Below, in pieces: positions 10,855 to 21,462 of a stretch of DNA of 64,000 bases (position 1 is its first letter; each line of letters starts with the position of its first letter). This DNA is from Pilatotrama ljubarskyi (taxonomy: Eukaryota; Basidiomycota; Agaricomycetes; Polyporales; Polyporaceae). A model generated the notes under the pieces. It had not been told where the DNA came from, made no database searches, and saw only the letters and a program-made list of their open reading frames with translations. Location of the stretch: positions 1-64,000 of the forward strand of contig MU277697.1 in assembly GCA_022385805.1 (NCBI GenBank), in the 5' to 3' direction. The translations under genes were made by a program, and so were the position numbers.

Positions 10855-12140
10855 TCAAGTTCTCCCGAAGGCCTCGTCAGTCTTGGACGGCATCTTTTCG
10901 ATCAGGAGCGCCTCCTGGAAGTGCGTCACGATCGGCACCATACCACCCTCGTCCACCTTGAAGCCCAAGCTGAGCGCGTACGTGTTATCGAACCGTGCGG
11001 GCCACGAAGCAACGATGCGGCGGTTGGTCGGGTCGTCCTCGAAGCGAATGCGCTCCACCGCCTCCTTTCCGGCGACGCGCTCCAGGGCCTTAATCTCCTC
11101 TCGGACGGTCGTCGTGAAGCCGGGGAGGCACACGACGCGCGTGTGCGGGAGGAACTTGTCCGCAGGGATGTGCTTTGCCATGATGAAGTTCTCGATCGTC
11201 GTCCTCGGGCTGGCGACCCAGAGCGCGAGCCGGTCGAGCTCGGGCGAGTCGAGCGAGTTCCCGATGGGGCACGTCGTCTCGAGGCCCTGCAGGGGTTCCC
11301 GGATGATCCCTGCGCGGCATGCGTACATATCAGAAGCGAACCTTTTCTATGCACGAAGGGCTCCGAAAGCGGCGTACCTGAGACGAAAGCCGAGGTGGCT
11401 GCAGACGGCGGGCCGGGGCGCACGACAATGGTGGGCAGGCGGAGGATGCGGCCGTCGACGAAGCCTCTCCGGGTGTACTCGTTGATGAATATCTCGTCGA
11501 CGAGCTTCGCCATGCCGTATGCACCCTGCGGAGTGGCGATGGTATCCGGCGTTACGACGTCTGGCTGCATACCGGTGAGCCGTCGAATGCTATCATGATC
11601 CGTCATTATCGACTCACCAACGGTCCGCCGTAAACGGCCAACGACGAGGTGAAGATGAATTTGATGACTGTGCCCGATCGCTGGCCTGCATGCCGAGCGG
11701 CGTCGAGCACAGAGCGGACGGAATCGACGTTCACCTGCGCGGGTTCGAGAGATCAGTCTCTGTTCGTGGAAAACACTCCGCGATGGGAATACCTTGACTC
11801 CCAGGTCGAAGTTGTCCTCTGAACCGCGGGACATGATTCCGTGGAGGCAGTATACTGTGTCCGGGACGCCGAACTCTGTCCTGAACAGTGCATCTACCTG
11901 CGCGGAATCCGTGAGATCCGCCTTGATCGTGAGGGCGGCCTTTGCCTCCTTCGGAGGCTGCGGCTCGACGATGTCGACTAGGATGAGTCTAACATCCGGC
12001 GTTTGCGCGTCGGAAAGAAGGGCACGAGCAAGCTGAGAGACAACTGTCAGTGTGCACCGTCCCGGGATGATTGATATCCTTCTTACAAGTCCCCCTAACC
12101 AACCTCCGGCACCTGTGATCAGAACGACGTTCTTTGACAT
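10855..12140 (-). CDS. denD: NAD-dependent epimerase/dehydratase, D-erythronate dehydrogenase-like
   Basis: Extended short-chain dehydrogenase, closest by memory to D-erythronate dehydrogenase, which oxidises D-erythronate at C2 using NAD. Minus-strand exons 12140-12087, 12032-11793, 11734-11618, 11564-11378 and 11309-10855 give exactly 351 codons including stop. The Rossmann glycine motif is TGAGGWLGG at residues 9-17. An adenine-binding aspartate follows in LILVDIVEP. The catalytic serine region is FIFTSSLAVYGG and the YxxxK motif is YGMAKLVDE. The family marker RRGFVDGRILRLPTIVVRPG is present. Length and residues fit an active cytosolic enzyme. A class II aldolase lies upstream on the same strand. 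The exact substrate is inferred from family resemblance and could be another C4 sugar acid. Confidence 0.8.
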
Positions 12141-12610
12141 ATGCGAGACGATGTGAAGTATTGGTTAAGGGGGCCACTTAATTCCCGACAGTCAGGGTAT
12201 AAGTAGCCGTCTTCGAGGTGGCTTGAACCTCGACTGTTATGTTGACTGACCGCACACGGCCCCCATAGATATCTGCAGATAGCAGTAGGTTTCCCGATCT
12301 AATGTTGCTTTCAAGCCAGGGGTCTCGTGCAGCTCCATGTGAGAGGATTCTGCAACAAGCCTGACTCTCAGGATGCCCGACGGGACGGGATCTCGGCAGC
12401 GAGGGGCCGTCGGTCCGCGTGATCACAGACCTCCGCGGATCTTCGAGCGGGGCCGTTCATGACGGGTTGACCCTCCGTCGATGACCGTACACACTATCTT
12501 ACAAAGACGCAGCTGCATAGTACAACACAGAGAACTGTAGGAAAACATTTGTATCTTTCACCTTCAGAGCCCAGCCAGGAGGTGAGCTAGAGGCAACATA
12601 CCTGCCACTT
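12141..12610. other. intergenic, promoter side of the dehydrogenase gene
   Basis: This 470-bp gap lies between two co-directional minus-strand genes. It should carry the aldolase 3' end and the dehydrogenase promoter. No motif stands out. Confidence 0.4.
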
Positions 12611-13834
12611 TCAAGCTTTCCCGGCTGAGCCGAACAGGTTGAAGAATCGCTCGCAAACACCCTCGAAGACCTTGGTGGCCTCCTTGACCGCATCGGGGAA
12701 CGGCTTGTGCTGCAACCCCTCAGCGAGCTTCTTAGCGTATGGGTCCCTTCCCCAACTATTGATATTGATCTGTCACACATAGGACACGCTGGTCAGCACC
12801 ATGCCGATCAAGGGCAAATATGTCGGAACCTTGGAAATGCCGTTCTTGATGCATTCTTTGAACAGCTCGTCCGGGAGCTCATCGGTACCGTGGAGACAGA
12901 GAGGAATCGAGCCCTTGAATGTAGCCTGCAAGTCTTTAAGGCTATATGAACGCGCCAGTCAATCAAGCATTGCATGCCTCGGGGTTCCATGGAGAGGTAC
13001 CCACATATCCTGTCGGAAGTTGGGTGGATTGATATATGAGCCATGAAGGTTTCCGATGCTCGGCGCCAGCACTCTCGCGCCCGTCCTATACGAATGATAG
13101 TCAAATTTCAGAAGGCGGTTCATGTTGACGGCGGCGTTACACACCCTTCCATGAATTCACGAGCTTTCTCAGGTCTGGTGAGCTTCGCGTCGGAGATCAT
13201 CCGCAGGCCTGCCTCGCCGCCTTCGAGTCGACCGAGTTCCACCTCGACAGCAATTCCGCACTTCTCCGCCCGCTCTACGTAGGGACGCGCGAGCGCTATG
13301 TTCTCTTCATCAGTCTGTTGAGTGATCGTGAGCATGGAAGCGAAGGAGTATGCAGCCTTCACGTTGGAGAGTTATCACCTCGGCATGACTAGCATCGACC
13401 ATGATGCTATCGAACGCAATTCCCTGCTCCGCAAGGGAGAGGGCGAGTTCGAGATGCTCCGGATCAGTTGCGTGATCAAGGTTGACTGCGATTGGAACTG
13501 AAGCCTCGTGAGCCCTACATAGCGCATACCGTGAGTCGGGGACCACTGTATTGAAGGTGTAGTGACGCTAACGCGTTCAAGCAAAATTGCAGCCAAGGCC
13601 CTTTCCCGAACGCCAGGGTGACGGGGAACATCTGGATGATGGCAGGGCTTCGACAACGCTCCGCTGCGCGGACGAGCCCTATCACGCAGTTCGCATCGTA
13701 GCTAGTAGAATGCCAGGATGAGCCACAGACTGCGATGAACTTGCTCGTCGTTACCATGTCTGCGCAAGAATGCCGTAGCCCTCGGCTTCAGCCTTGCGGA
13801 GGATATTGAGCGTACGGTTGTTCTCCAACGACAT
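12611..13834 (-). CDS. class II ketose-bisphosphate aldolase (FBA II family)
   Basis: Zinc-dependent aldolase of the fructose/tagatose-bisphosphate aldolase family, which splits or joins ketose phosphates with dihydroxyacetone phosphate. The start at 13834 gives MSLENNRTLNILRKAEAEG, the classical opening of the family. The first exons are 13834-13755, 13701-13567, 13514-13379 and 13314-13145, with at least three more downstream. Recognisable elements in order: PAIIQMFPVTLAFG; AVNLDHATD (metal-binding His and catalytic Asp); MVDASHAE; AVEVELGRLEGGE; LAPSIGNLHGSY (metal ligand); PLCLHGTDELP; and INSWGRDPY near the C-terminus. The protein ends in FFNLFGSAGKA. It does not look like the housekeeping glycolytic class II enzyme; the NLDHATD and LAPSIGNLHG forms are those of the side-pathway aldolases. 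Its neighbour suggests a role in C4 sugar-acid breakdown. Confidence 0.8.
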
Positions 13835-14927
13835 CGCTTTCGCGAGCTGACAGAACTCTGCTAAGACTAAGAGTTACTAGCCTAGATGTGCAAAAGTCGC
13901 GACTCTACAAGACGGTCAGTGCAAGACGACGTGAGCTCATGAATGGGCTACTTATCTGTTCAGTCGGTGAAGGAGATTACGGCCCGAGTGGAACCAACCA
14001 CCTGACCCGCGTTGTACCTTCGCGGTACTCCATCCCGCCTTTCTATTAGAAGAAATCCTAAGGGCCCCGTCGGGGATCCGGAGGGACTCACCTGGTCGGG
14101 AGACAACATGTCGAGGAAACACATCCCGCGGTTCTGGTAATACTTGAGCTTGCAGTTGTAGTTCACCGGGACTGGTTCCGAGTCAAGACAAGCCAAAGCA
14201 CTGCGAACCGATACTGGTGATGTGCGTACGCTAGCACAGCCTGTTTAATTCAATGTGGGAAGTCAGGCCACAGTGCTTGGTGCAACGATACTGTATGTCC
14301 AGCCAGGGTGGACGGGATGGGCCCAACATCTGACGGCCAACCTGTTCATGTTTGTTTATGGCATAGCGGAAGTAGATGTGAACAAGCGCCGGCGCCGGTC
14401 TGGGCGCGGAAGCAAACATAGGGCGCCTATCAACATTCCACGCGATGTCCACGCGAGTGACGTCTGCAGACGGCAAGAGACGGCAACGCCCGACCGATGC
14501 CAGAGACGCCACACATATCGAGCGAGGTCTAAGCCGCACGGAAATTGATCCACCAGCTCGGTCCTGCTGTCTCTGCAGGTGAGTGGATCCTCTCGAATAT
14601 ATACCTGTCGAGCTCCTCTAGAGTCCGTACACTCGCGGCGTGAGAGACGGAAGTCCTTAGTGTATCGAATATGCTCTGTGTTCTCCAGCTGATGGTCAAC
14701 CAATGTAAGCCCCCACACGACACGGCACTTGGGCTATAGGTGTAGCGGTTTTAGGACCTAACTGAGTTTGAAATGACTTACCACTTTTGGCACGAAGGTA
14801 ACTCGACCAAACAAGTCTCGCCACCGCCCTGAGCCGCGAGCGCCGACCTATTCCGCACGAGGGGACCACTCTGTCCTATTCAGTCTCGTCTCGAGAAGCA
14901 CATCTAGACTTCGATTCTCAGGGCCTC
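13835..14927. other. intergenic, one unassigned minus-strand open frame
   Basis: The 1.1-kb gap between the aldolase start and the exonuclease-transposase gene holds the aldolase promoter. A minus-strand frame at 13960-14196 contains a peptide-like stretch (KLKYYQNRGMCFLDMLSPDQ) followed by a plausible GTGAGT donor. It may be an exon of an unrecognised or decayed gene. I cannot assign it. Confidence 0.3.
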
Positions 14928-17900
14928 ATGTCCAACGCCGCAGTACCGCCGTCCGCTGAGCCCGCTCCTCCACAGCCAGTCAAACGTGGACGTGGACGAC
15001 CACGGGGCTCGAAGAACAAGCCAGATGCCGGCACAAAAGGAAGGCCTGTCGGGAGACCGCGCAAGAAACCGCTTCCGTCTGCAGAACCAACGGTTGCACC
15101 TCCACGGCACAGCGCGAAAGAGCCCGGTACGTCCGAGTTCACTCAGAGTTGTCGAGCGGCAGGACATTCCATCAACACTGGGACACCGTGCGACATCGGC
15201 CCCAACACTGCGCGACACGAACAAAGACACGAAAGCACAGGTATGTGGAGCGCACTGAGCGGTCGGTGCAAGTATTTACCCCAAATTCACCGATTCATGC
15301 AGCTTCCGTATCGCAGCAGCAAGCCAGCATTTCTCCGCGAGCGCTAGAAACGAGGTTGCGTGAATTGCAGGGTACGCACGTTCATGCTGCGGTGCACATG
15401 CATTATTCAGGCTCATTGGGCGTGGATTGCCACAGGGCATACTTCTCCGGACAAGGAGAACCAGGGCCAGGCGCACCGGAGCGAAGACGCAAGTACCGAG
15501 CATGCCACACTCGAGCAGGTGCGTCTGTCGACATACAGCTCTAATGTAAATAAATTCAGTGATCTAACCAACGGTTATAACCAGACCGAGCAAAGCCTGA
15601 ACAGCACCGGTTGCGCACACACGGAGTCAACGTCAGCAGACGTGCCTGGGATCACAACAGACGATTGTCAGGGTCCCAGCACACCGCCTCCCACACCTGG
15701 TGCGACGCCTTCAGCACGCGCGAGCAGGAAGCATGACTATGAAGCAGCCCGTGCCAGTGCGATTCTGGCACACGCAGAGCAGGCGCGTGCGGGCGGGGAA
15801 GCTACCGGGCATGACGCCGGTATGACCCGCGGTCAAGGTGTGTGTGCTATGCAGTCAATCAAAGACGTCTCTGACGAGAATACAGAAGGGGCGGAGGAGG
15901 AGGATGACAGCCTTGATTTTGTTCTAGGTCATGTAGAATTCCCCGCAGACATATATGAAGACGCACGCCCCCCTGCCGATGACGACGAGATTGAGGAAGA
16001 CGAGCCAAGGTTTGGTAATGAGCCAGAGTCCGTACGCAATGCCGGCAGTGGTTGCGCCAAACCCCGCCCGACGCTTCCCTATTGGTTGAAGCACGACTAT
16101 GCTGAGACCTGCGAGCGATTGCGAGCTGAGATGCAGGAGAACCCATCGCGACGCCCAGCCTGCTATGACAGCGGGCGGTTCACCCTATCTCCACGTCACC
16201 CTCTCTTCGTTTCCGAGCGGCTCGTTCAAATCAACCCGGCGTTGTTCTATCTTCCAGAGTACTTCGTCTGGCTGCCGCACCTGTTCCACAGGATACCCTG
16301 TCCTGGGTGCCGCCAAAGTGAACGGCGTGACCGGAATAGCTCGCCGGTCATGCTACGATGCTCTGGATGGCCGCGAGCTCCTCGCCGCGTTGTCGACATG
16401 GACCGCAACACGTATATCATCGGATACCGCTATTACTGTGGTCATCCTGATTGCAGAAAGACCTACCAGAGCTGGTCGCCGGCTATTCTGGCTGTTCTTC
16501 CACCCCCACTTGCCTCCTCATTTCCTTTCCATCTGACGTACCGCAACGGCCTCTCTGATCAACTCCTCGCGCTCCTTCGATCGTCCTTCCAACGTGGAGT
16601 TGGTCCCTCGCCCTTCGTTGAGATGATACGTAGCTTTCACATCCGCCGCTATGAGCAGCTACATGTCCAATACCTCGAGATGATCAAGACACGCCTACAT
16701 CTCGTCGCATCACGCTTCACCGCGCTATTCACGGAGTTCAGCGATTGGGACGATCTCTATGGCTATGCAGGATATATTCCGACTGAACGCTTCTTCCGGA
16801 ACGTCTACGACAACCTCATCGAGGCACATGCACATGAAATCGACCAGTACTCGGCAATGCTTCCGGCAACAATCATCTGTGCCGACCACAGCCACAAGGT
16901 ATGTTCAGTTGTTTCTACCCTTGAGATCTTGTGTGATGCTAAGCAGAGTTGCTCATACAGGTTCCGAAGCATCTGGTCAAGGTTGAGGGTGAAGAAGTCT
17001 TCAGCGCGATGCACACTGTTGTAAACGAGTACGGAGAGTGTCGCGCTATGACCCTAACCCCAACAAAGGCGCACAACCAGTTCATGCCTCTTCTCGCCCG
17101 GATCCCTCACTCTCTACGCTACTTTGGGCACAGCGACATCCAGCTGGTCTTCACAGACAACGTTCGTGCTGACAAGCCAGAGCTGGAGAGAGTCTTTCCC
17201 TCATTGCTCCAAGACGTCGAGCCCGTGCCCTCGTCATCGCTCACACCGCTCAAGATCCCGTCCAGCTGGTCTGTGGTGCAGCTTCGCACAACGTTCCAGG
17301 TGAATGGAAGAATGAACAACATCATGGACGACTTGGCTGCGCTTCCAGAGACAAGCTCGCTGCCGCTTGCAATGGACATGGAATGGTCTGTCGATCGCGA
17401 AAGCGGTGTCTTTGGCTTGGTGGCGCTCATCAGTATTGTCTACCAACAAGCCATATACTTGATTCCAGTGAGTGCGAGCTGGTCGTTCTGGAGAAGCTCA
17501 CTGGCAGCTGACGAGACTTGCACAGCTTGTGCCATATGTACGCGATGGCCGTCTTCATCTTCCACACACCCTTCTTGTGCTGCTTCGCAGTCGGCGAGTA
17601 CGGAAGGTCGGCGTAAATATCAAGGCTGACCTCACTCGCCTCTATCATGACTGCACCTTCGAGTCTGATCGTCATGCTGAGCTACCCTTTGTGGGTGCGC
17701 TTGAGCTCGGTGCCCTTGCGAAGGAACGGGGAATCGTGGAACGAGCCAACACAAGCTTGTCCGACCTGGTCGCACATGTCCTCCACCGCTATCTACCAAA
17801 AGACGACTCCATTCGGGTATCGTCCGGCTGGGACAACAACGAGCTTTCCCAAGTGCATGTCGATTACGCGGCCCTGGATGTTTATGCGGCATGGGCATTG

Positions 17901-20373
17901 CACGATATGCTTACCTCGTCCACCTCTGTCGGGTCTCCCGTAACAGACATGACACTCTCCGGCACACGTGTCAAGCTCCTGTCGCGCGATCGCAATTCCA
18001 TCGTCGCCTATGGTGTCCTTGCGCCTGATCGTCCGTCCAGCTTTCAAGGTGTCAATGTGACAAAGACGCGCGCAGTCATCAACGTCACTGATGTACTGCA
18101 AGGAGGCTATCTCATCCGCAAGGAGCTTCTGGCAACGAAGGAGGATGTTCCCATCTCTCGCATTGCTGGAGCATGTCCCTTTCAACTCCTCTGTGCAGTG
18201 AGGGATCTCGTAACATGCACGCCTGGTGACGCACCGCCCCAAACCCAAGTGTCTCCCCTTCCTTCCCTTCACGAGCCTCTTTCGAGCCGCGGGACTCCAA
18301 CTGCTGATCCTGACGAGATTCCTGGAGCTGCGGAGTTGAGCACTGATGACATGGACATGCTGGACTGGCATAACAGCCTCCGTGTGGACAACTCAGAGGC
18401 GAGCGAGCTGGATGCCGTGACGGACTCTGCATCCTGCGCACACGCTACAGCACTGTTCAATGCCGTCCCTCCTCTCAGCTATCAGGAATCAGAGATCCGG
18501 TCCCGTGTCCTAGGTGACATCTGGCACCTCATGGACCAGTTCAAGATATCTGTACACCATGGCTTCCGTCGTCCATTCGCCCGTGCCCTACGCGACGCGC
18601 TTCTGCTCCCGGATCCAGCTGACCAAGCTGCGGTTGAGCGTGTTCTTGAGTCTCGAGGTGTCTCTTGGCGGCAGATGGTTCTCACGAAACCGGACTGGGT
18701 CTGGCGCCGTGTACGCCGCTTCGTACCCAAGCCCGACGTGCTGCATCAGCGCATAAAGCACGTCCTCCTCACGTATGGCCCATTCAAGGACGCGACCACA
18801 GGGCAGCCCCTTTTCAACGATGCATCTTGGCAAAAGGCTGTGAATGTCCTGGAGAACGTGCGCGCCGGCTACTACTCTGATCCGCCAGGAATACAGCTGT
18901 ACATGGTCTGCGGCAAAGATCGTGAAGGGCTGACGCTATACCGTTGTGTCCGTGGCACCAACAACGTCGAGGGCGGAATCCATCAGAACGTCATCCGACG
19001 TTTTGGATCATTCAATGCATCTCCCCGTTTTGCCGTAAACCTCCTTCGGGACTATCGACTCTGTCACAATCTCAAGGTATGCAGATAGACTACGTATCAG
19101 CGCATAGTCTAATAAGTGTTGTGGCATGATAGGTTGGTACTCTGAACCGTACTGGCATGCCATATCGTGGATCGTATGACATCTGGATGCGGAATCGGCT
19201 TGCGAGCCTCAGGGACCAGACGGCAGAGGCTTTCCCGCTGCGTGTTGGACTGATCCCACGACGATCTGTCGATGCATGGGTCAACGGTGATGACTACACT
19301 CGGACAGACGAAGTCTTTGGCTTGCTCCCTGTTCCTGAGACGACCCGGCAGAAACTTGGCATGCTCGCCTTTCATTCGGACTTTGCGAGGCGGGAGAAGA
19401 TTCGCCATCGCTACCTCGCTCATCAGCAACAAACAAGGGTTGCTATCCTTCCAGTCCATACACCGGAGGAACGTGCATTGTACCGCATGCTCGCAAAGCA
19501 GCCAGCAGGTTACTTCGCAGGTCCAAGGCAGCCGAACTGGGTCTCACTTGCGACAGAATGGTCCAAGTATGCAGACGGTGTGCATATCTTCTACAAGGTA
19601 TGTTGTAGCCAATCATAACCGGTACTGTGACCCGCATTGACCAACATATGTAGCTGCCCGAACACCTCAAGAACTACTACAAGACCTGGGTTGAGAATCG
19701 CAATGAAGAGAATTCCGTCGAGCAGTATCGTGCGGCCTACGAACGCCTCAAGTCTCTCTTGGCACCTCGCGCTGGTGCCATGCCTACGATACTCACGCGT
19801 CCTCGTGAGACGCTCCAAGAACAGATATCACACGCCCCGCCGAGGCCGCATACAGCTATCTCCACAGACCTTTCCGCTGACACATCAGAGCCACCGTCTG
19901 ACTGGCATGTCAACCTTCTGCTCGGGAATGTCACCCTGCAACAGACAGCCGTCTGGTTTGAATATGGAGACCTCTCATCTGAGTCAGCAACCACCCAGGC
20001 TTCGAGACCCCGCAAGCGACCGCGTTCACCAATGCCGGAAGAACAGGATCTGAGCCGCCGACAGTTCAGTGACTCGGCGGCAGTGCCAGGCCGCCCGTCT
20101 GCCTTCGTGAATGAGCCAGGCCCTTCGACGTCTACTGCACACCCACAAGCACCAAAATACACGAAGCGTGCACCGCGCACTTGCCGGCAGTGCCGACGTG
20201 CAGACTGCCGTGGCAGGTTCCTGCGACGACCTTGTGAATACTCACAGAACAAGGGTAAGTTGCTCCCGACTACTACTATGCAATATCCCGGATAATCGGC
20301 TGATCACTGCTCTGTCATAGATCCAGCGCACGGACAGTCATCTATGGCAATGTGGATGATTCCGCAGCCATAG
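14928..20373 (+). CDS. giant transposase-like protein with inserted DEDDy 3'-5' exonuclease (DUF6729-like)
   Basis: Multi-exon gene of roughly 1,600 residues. The N-terminus has two AT hooks (RGRGRPRG and VGRPRKK) for minor-groove DNA binding, then an acidic low-complexity linker. A cysteine/histidine module (CPGCRQ ... YYCGHPDC) with the FQRGVGPSPFVEMIRSFH context matches what I recall as DUF6729. A transposase-like core follows: DHSHKVPKHL, then VFTDNVRADKPELERVFP. Next is a complete RNase D/WRN-type exonuclease: MDMEWS (Exo I), VGVNIKADLTRL (Exo II) and YAALDVYAAW (Exo III), so all DEDDy residues are present. After it comes RGTNNVEGGIHQNVIRRFG, which supplies a conserved Glu. The C-terminus has a CRQCRRADCRGRFLRRPC zinc knuckle. 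Secure junctions include 16898/16961, 17467/17526 and 20254/20320. The 5' exon boundaries are approximate. No internal stop was seen. Confidence 0.7.
14928..20373 (+). mobile_element. putative DNA transposon encoding the exonuclease-transposase (ends not found)
   Basis: The coding region is treated as the minimal element because its product combines DNA-binding modules with conserved acids arranged as in DDE transposases. Terminal repeats and target duplication were not detected by eye, so mobility is inferred. Confidence 0.4.
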
Positions 20374-21462
20374 ACATTACGGGTGGCTCCCTGCCCACAC
20401 CCTCCGACAGGGAGAAAGTGGTACCCATCTGCACAGGCTCGAGCGCCGAGCACACGTTTTGGTTGTAGTCAAGTTGCTGCAGAGTTGCTCTTCGTCAGCA
20501 CCCCGAGTTTTCTCATCTATTGTAGGTCTGCCCCTTCATGAATTGCACCTGCTCTACCCTACATTTCTCTTATACTGCCGTACCCTCCTCGTCCGCGAGA
20601 TCTATGCTCGTCATAGTAGGCCTGGCACTCAAAATATTTTAATTAATTTCTTTTAATTTCTTTAATTTCTACGGGCGCACTACACCTATAGCCCATGAGC
20701 CCACGACACTCCCTCAGGTAACGTCAGCAGGTCCGAACATCCTCTGGCAAGGTCACATGATCGCAGCTCAACAAGCTCAAGACCGGCAGTTGGAAGTCCT
20801 CGCAGCCCTCTGCAGGGCTATGCAGGGGCATGCACGACATCGCGCAAGTGATCCGTTTGCTGAGGGAGGAGTTGCACAGGACAGGGAACAACCACGTCGA
20901 GGACAGCGCCGGTCGCGATGAGTGCTCGTTGCACAACGTGCTCGATGATTCGCGTCTCACGAGAGCTGGGGCTCAGGCTTCAAGCTTCAGGCCTCAGGGC
21001 TGCCTTTTACACGTGCTTGCAACGCTATAATTCACCTACGTCTATTAGGTTCTCGTATTTCATCTGTGCCTGGCAACCAGGAAGTGTCGCCGAGTCCGGT
21101 GTTCATACCAGCAAGTTGCAGCTGACGTCCTCCACCTGCGTTCGTACAGATCTGCGCACTGGCATGCCGCAGCCGCTCTGAGTTGTATGCTGCTGCGGCG
21201 ATGTACGCACAATATAACGCGCATTTACCGCGTCCCAGGTGCTCCCCTCCCCAATCCCGGTGGATTCTTCCTTTATGCAGACTGCTTCAGTGCTGCGCGT
21301 TGCGGGCAGGTGGTATGAGATCCTTTTAACGGTGCTGCAGGGCCTACCGCAGCGAGTCTCTCATATACTGCACCTTGGGAGGGAGGTTCGCAAGGCTTGT
21401 CTGTCTACTTCTCTCTATCAGCGCACTACTGTTCCATCGCCGTCACGCCAGCAGTAAAAGCC
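20374..21462. other. intergenic, AT-rich patch and promoter of the RGG/WG gene
   Basis: This 1.1-kb gap includes a short AT-rich run near 20637-20672 (TTTAATTTCT-like units), unusual for this GC-rich window. It also includes one possible small reading frame at 20757-20921. The right end should hold the promoter and 5' untranslated region of the gene starting at 21463. Confidence 0.4.
20757..20921 (+). CDS. small hypothetical open frame, 54 codons
   Basis: A 54-residue frame starting MIAAQQAQDRQLEVLAALCR and ending in a basic GQRRSR tail. The first half reads like an amphipathic helix and the end like a nucleic-acid-binding tail. It lies just downstream of the exonuclease-transposase and may be an exon of a second element gene or a decayed fragment. 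No family is recognised. Confidence 0.2.
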   Translation: MIAAQQAQDRQLEVLAALCRAMQGHARHRASDPFAEGGVAQDREQPRRGQRRSR

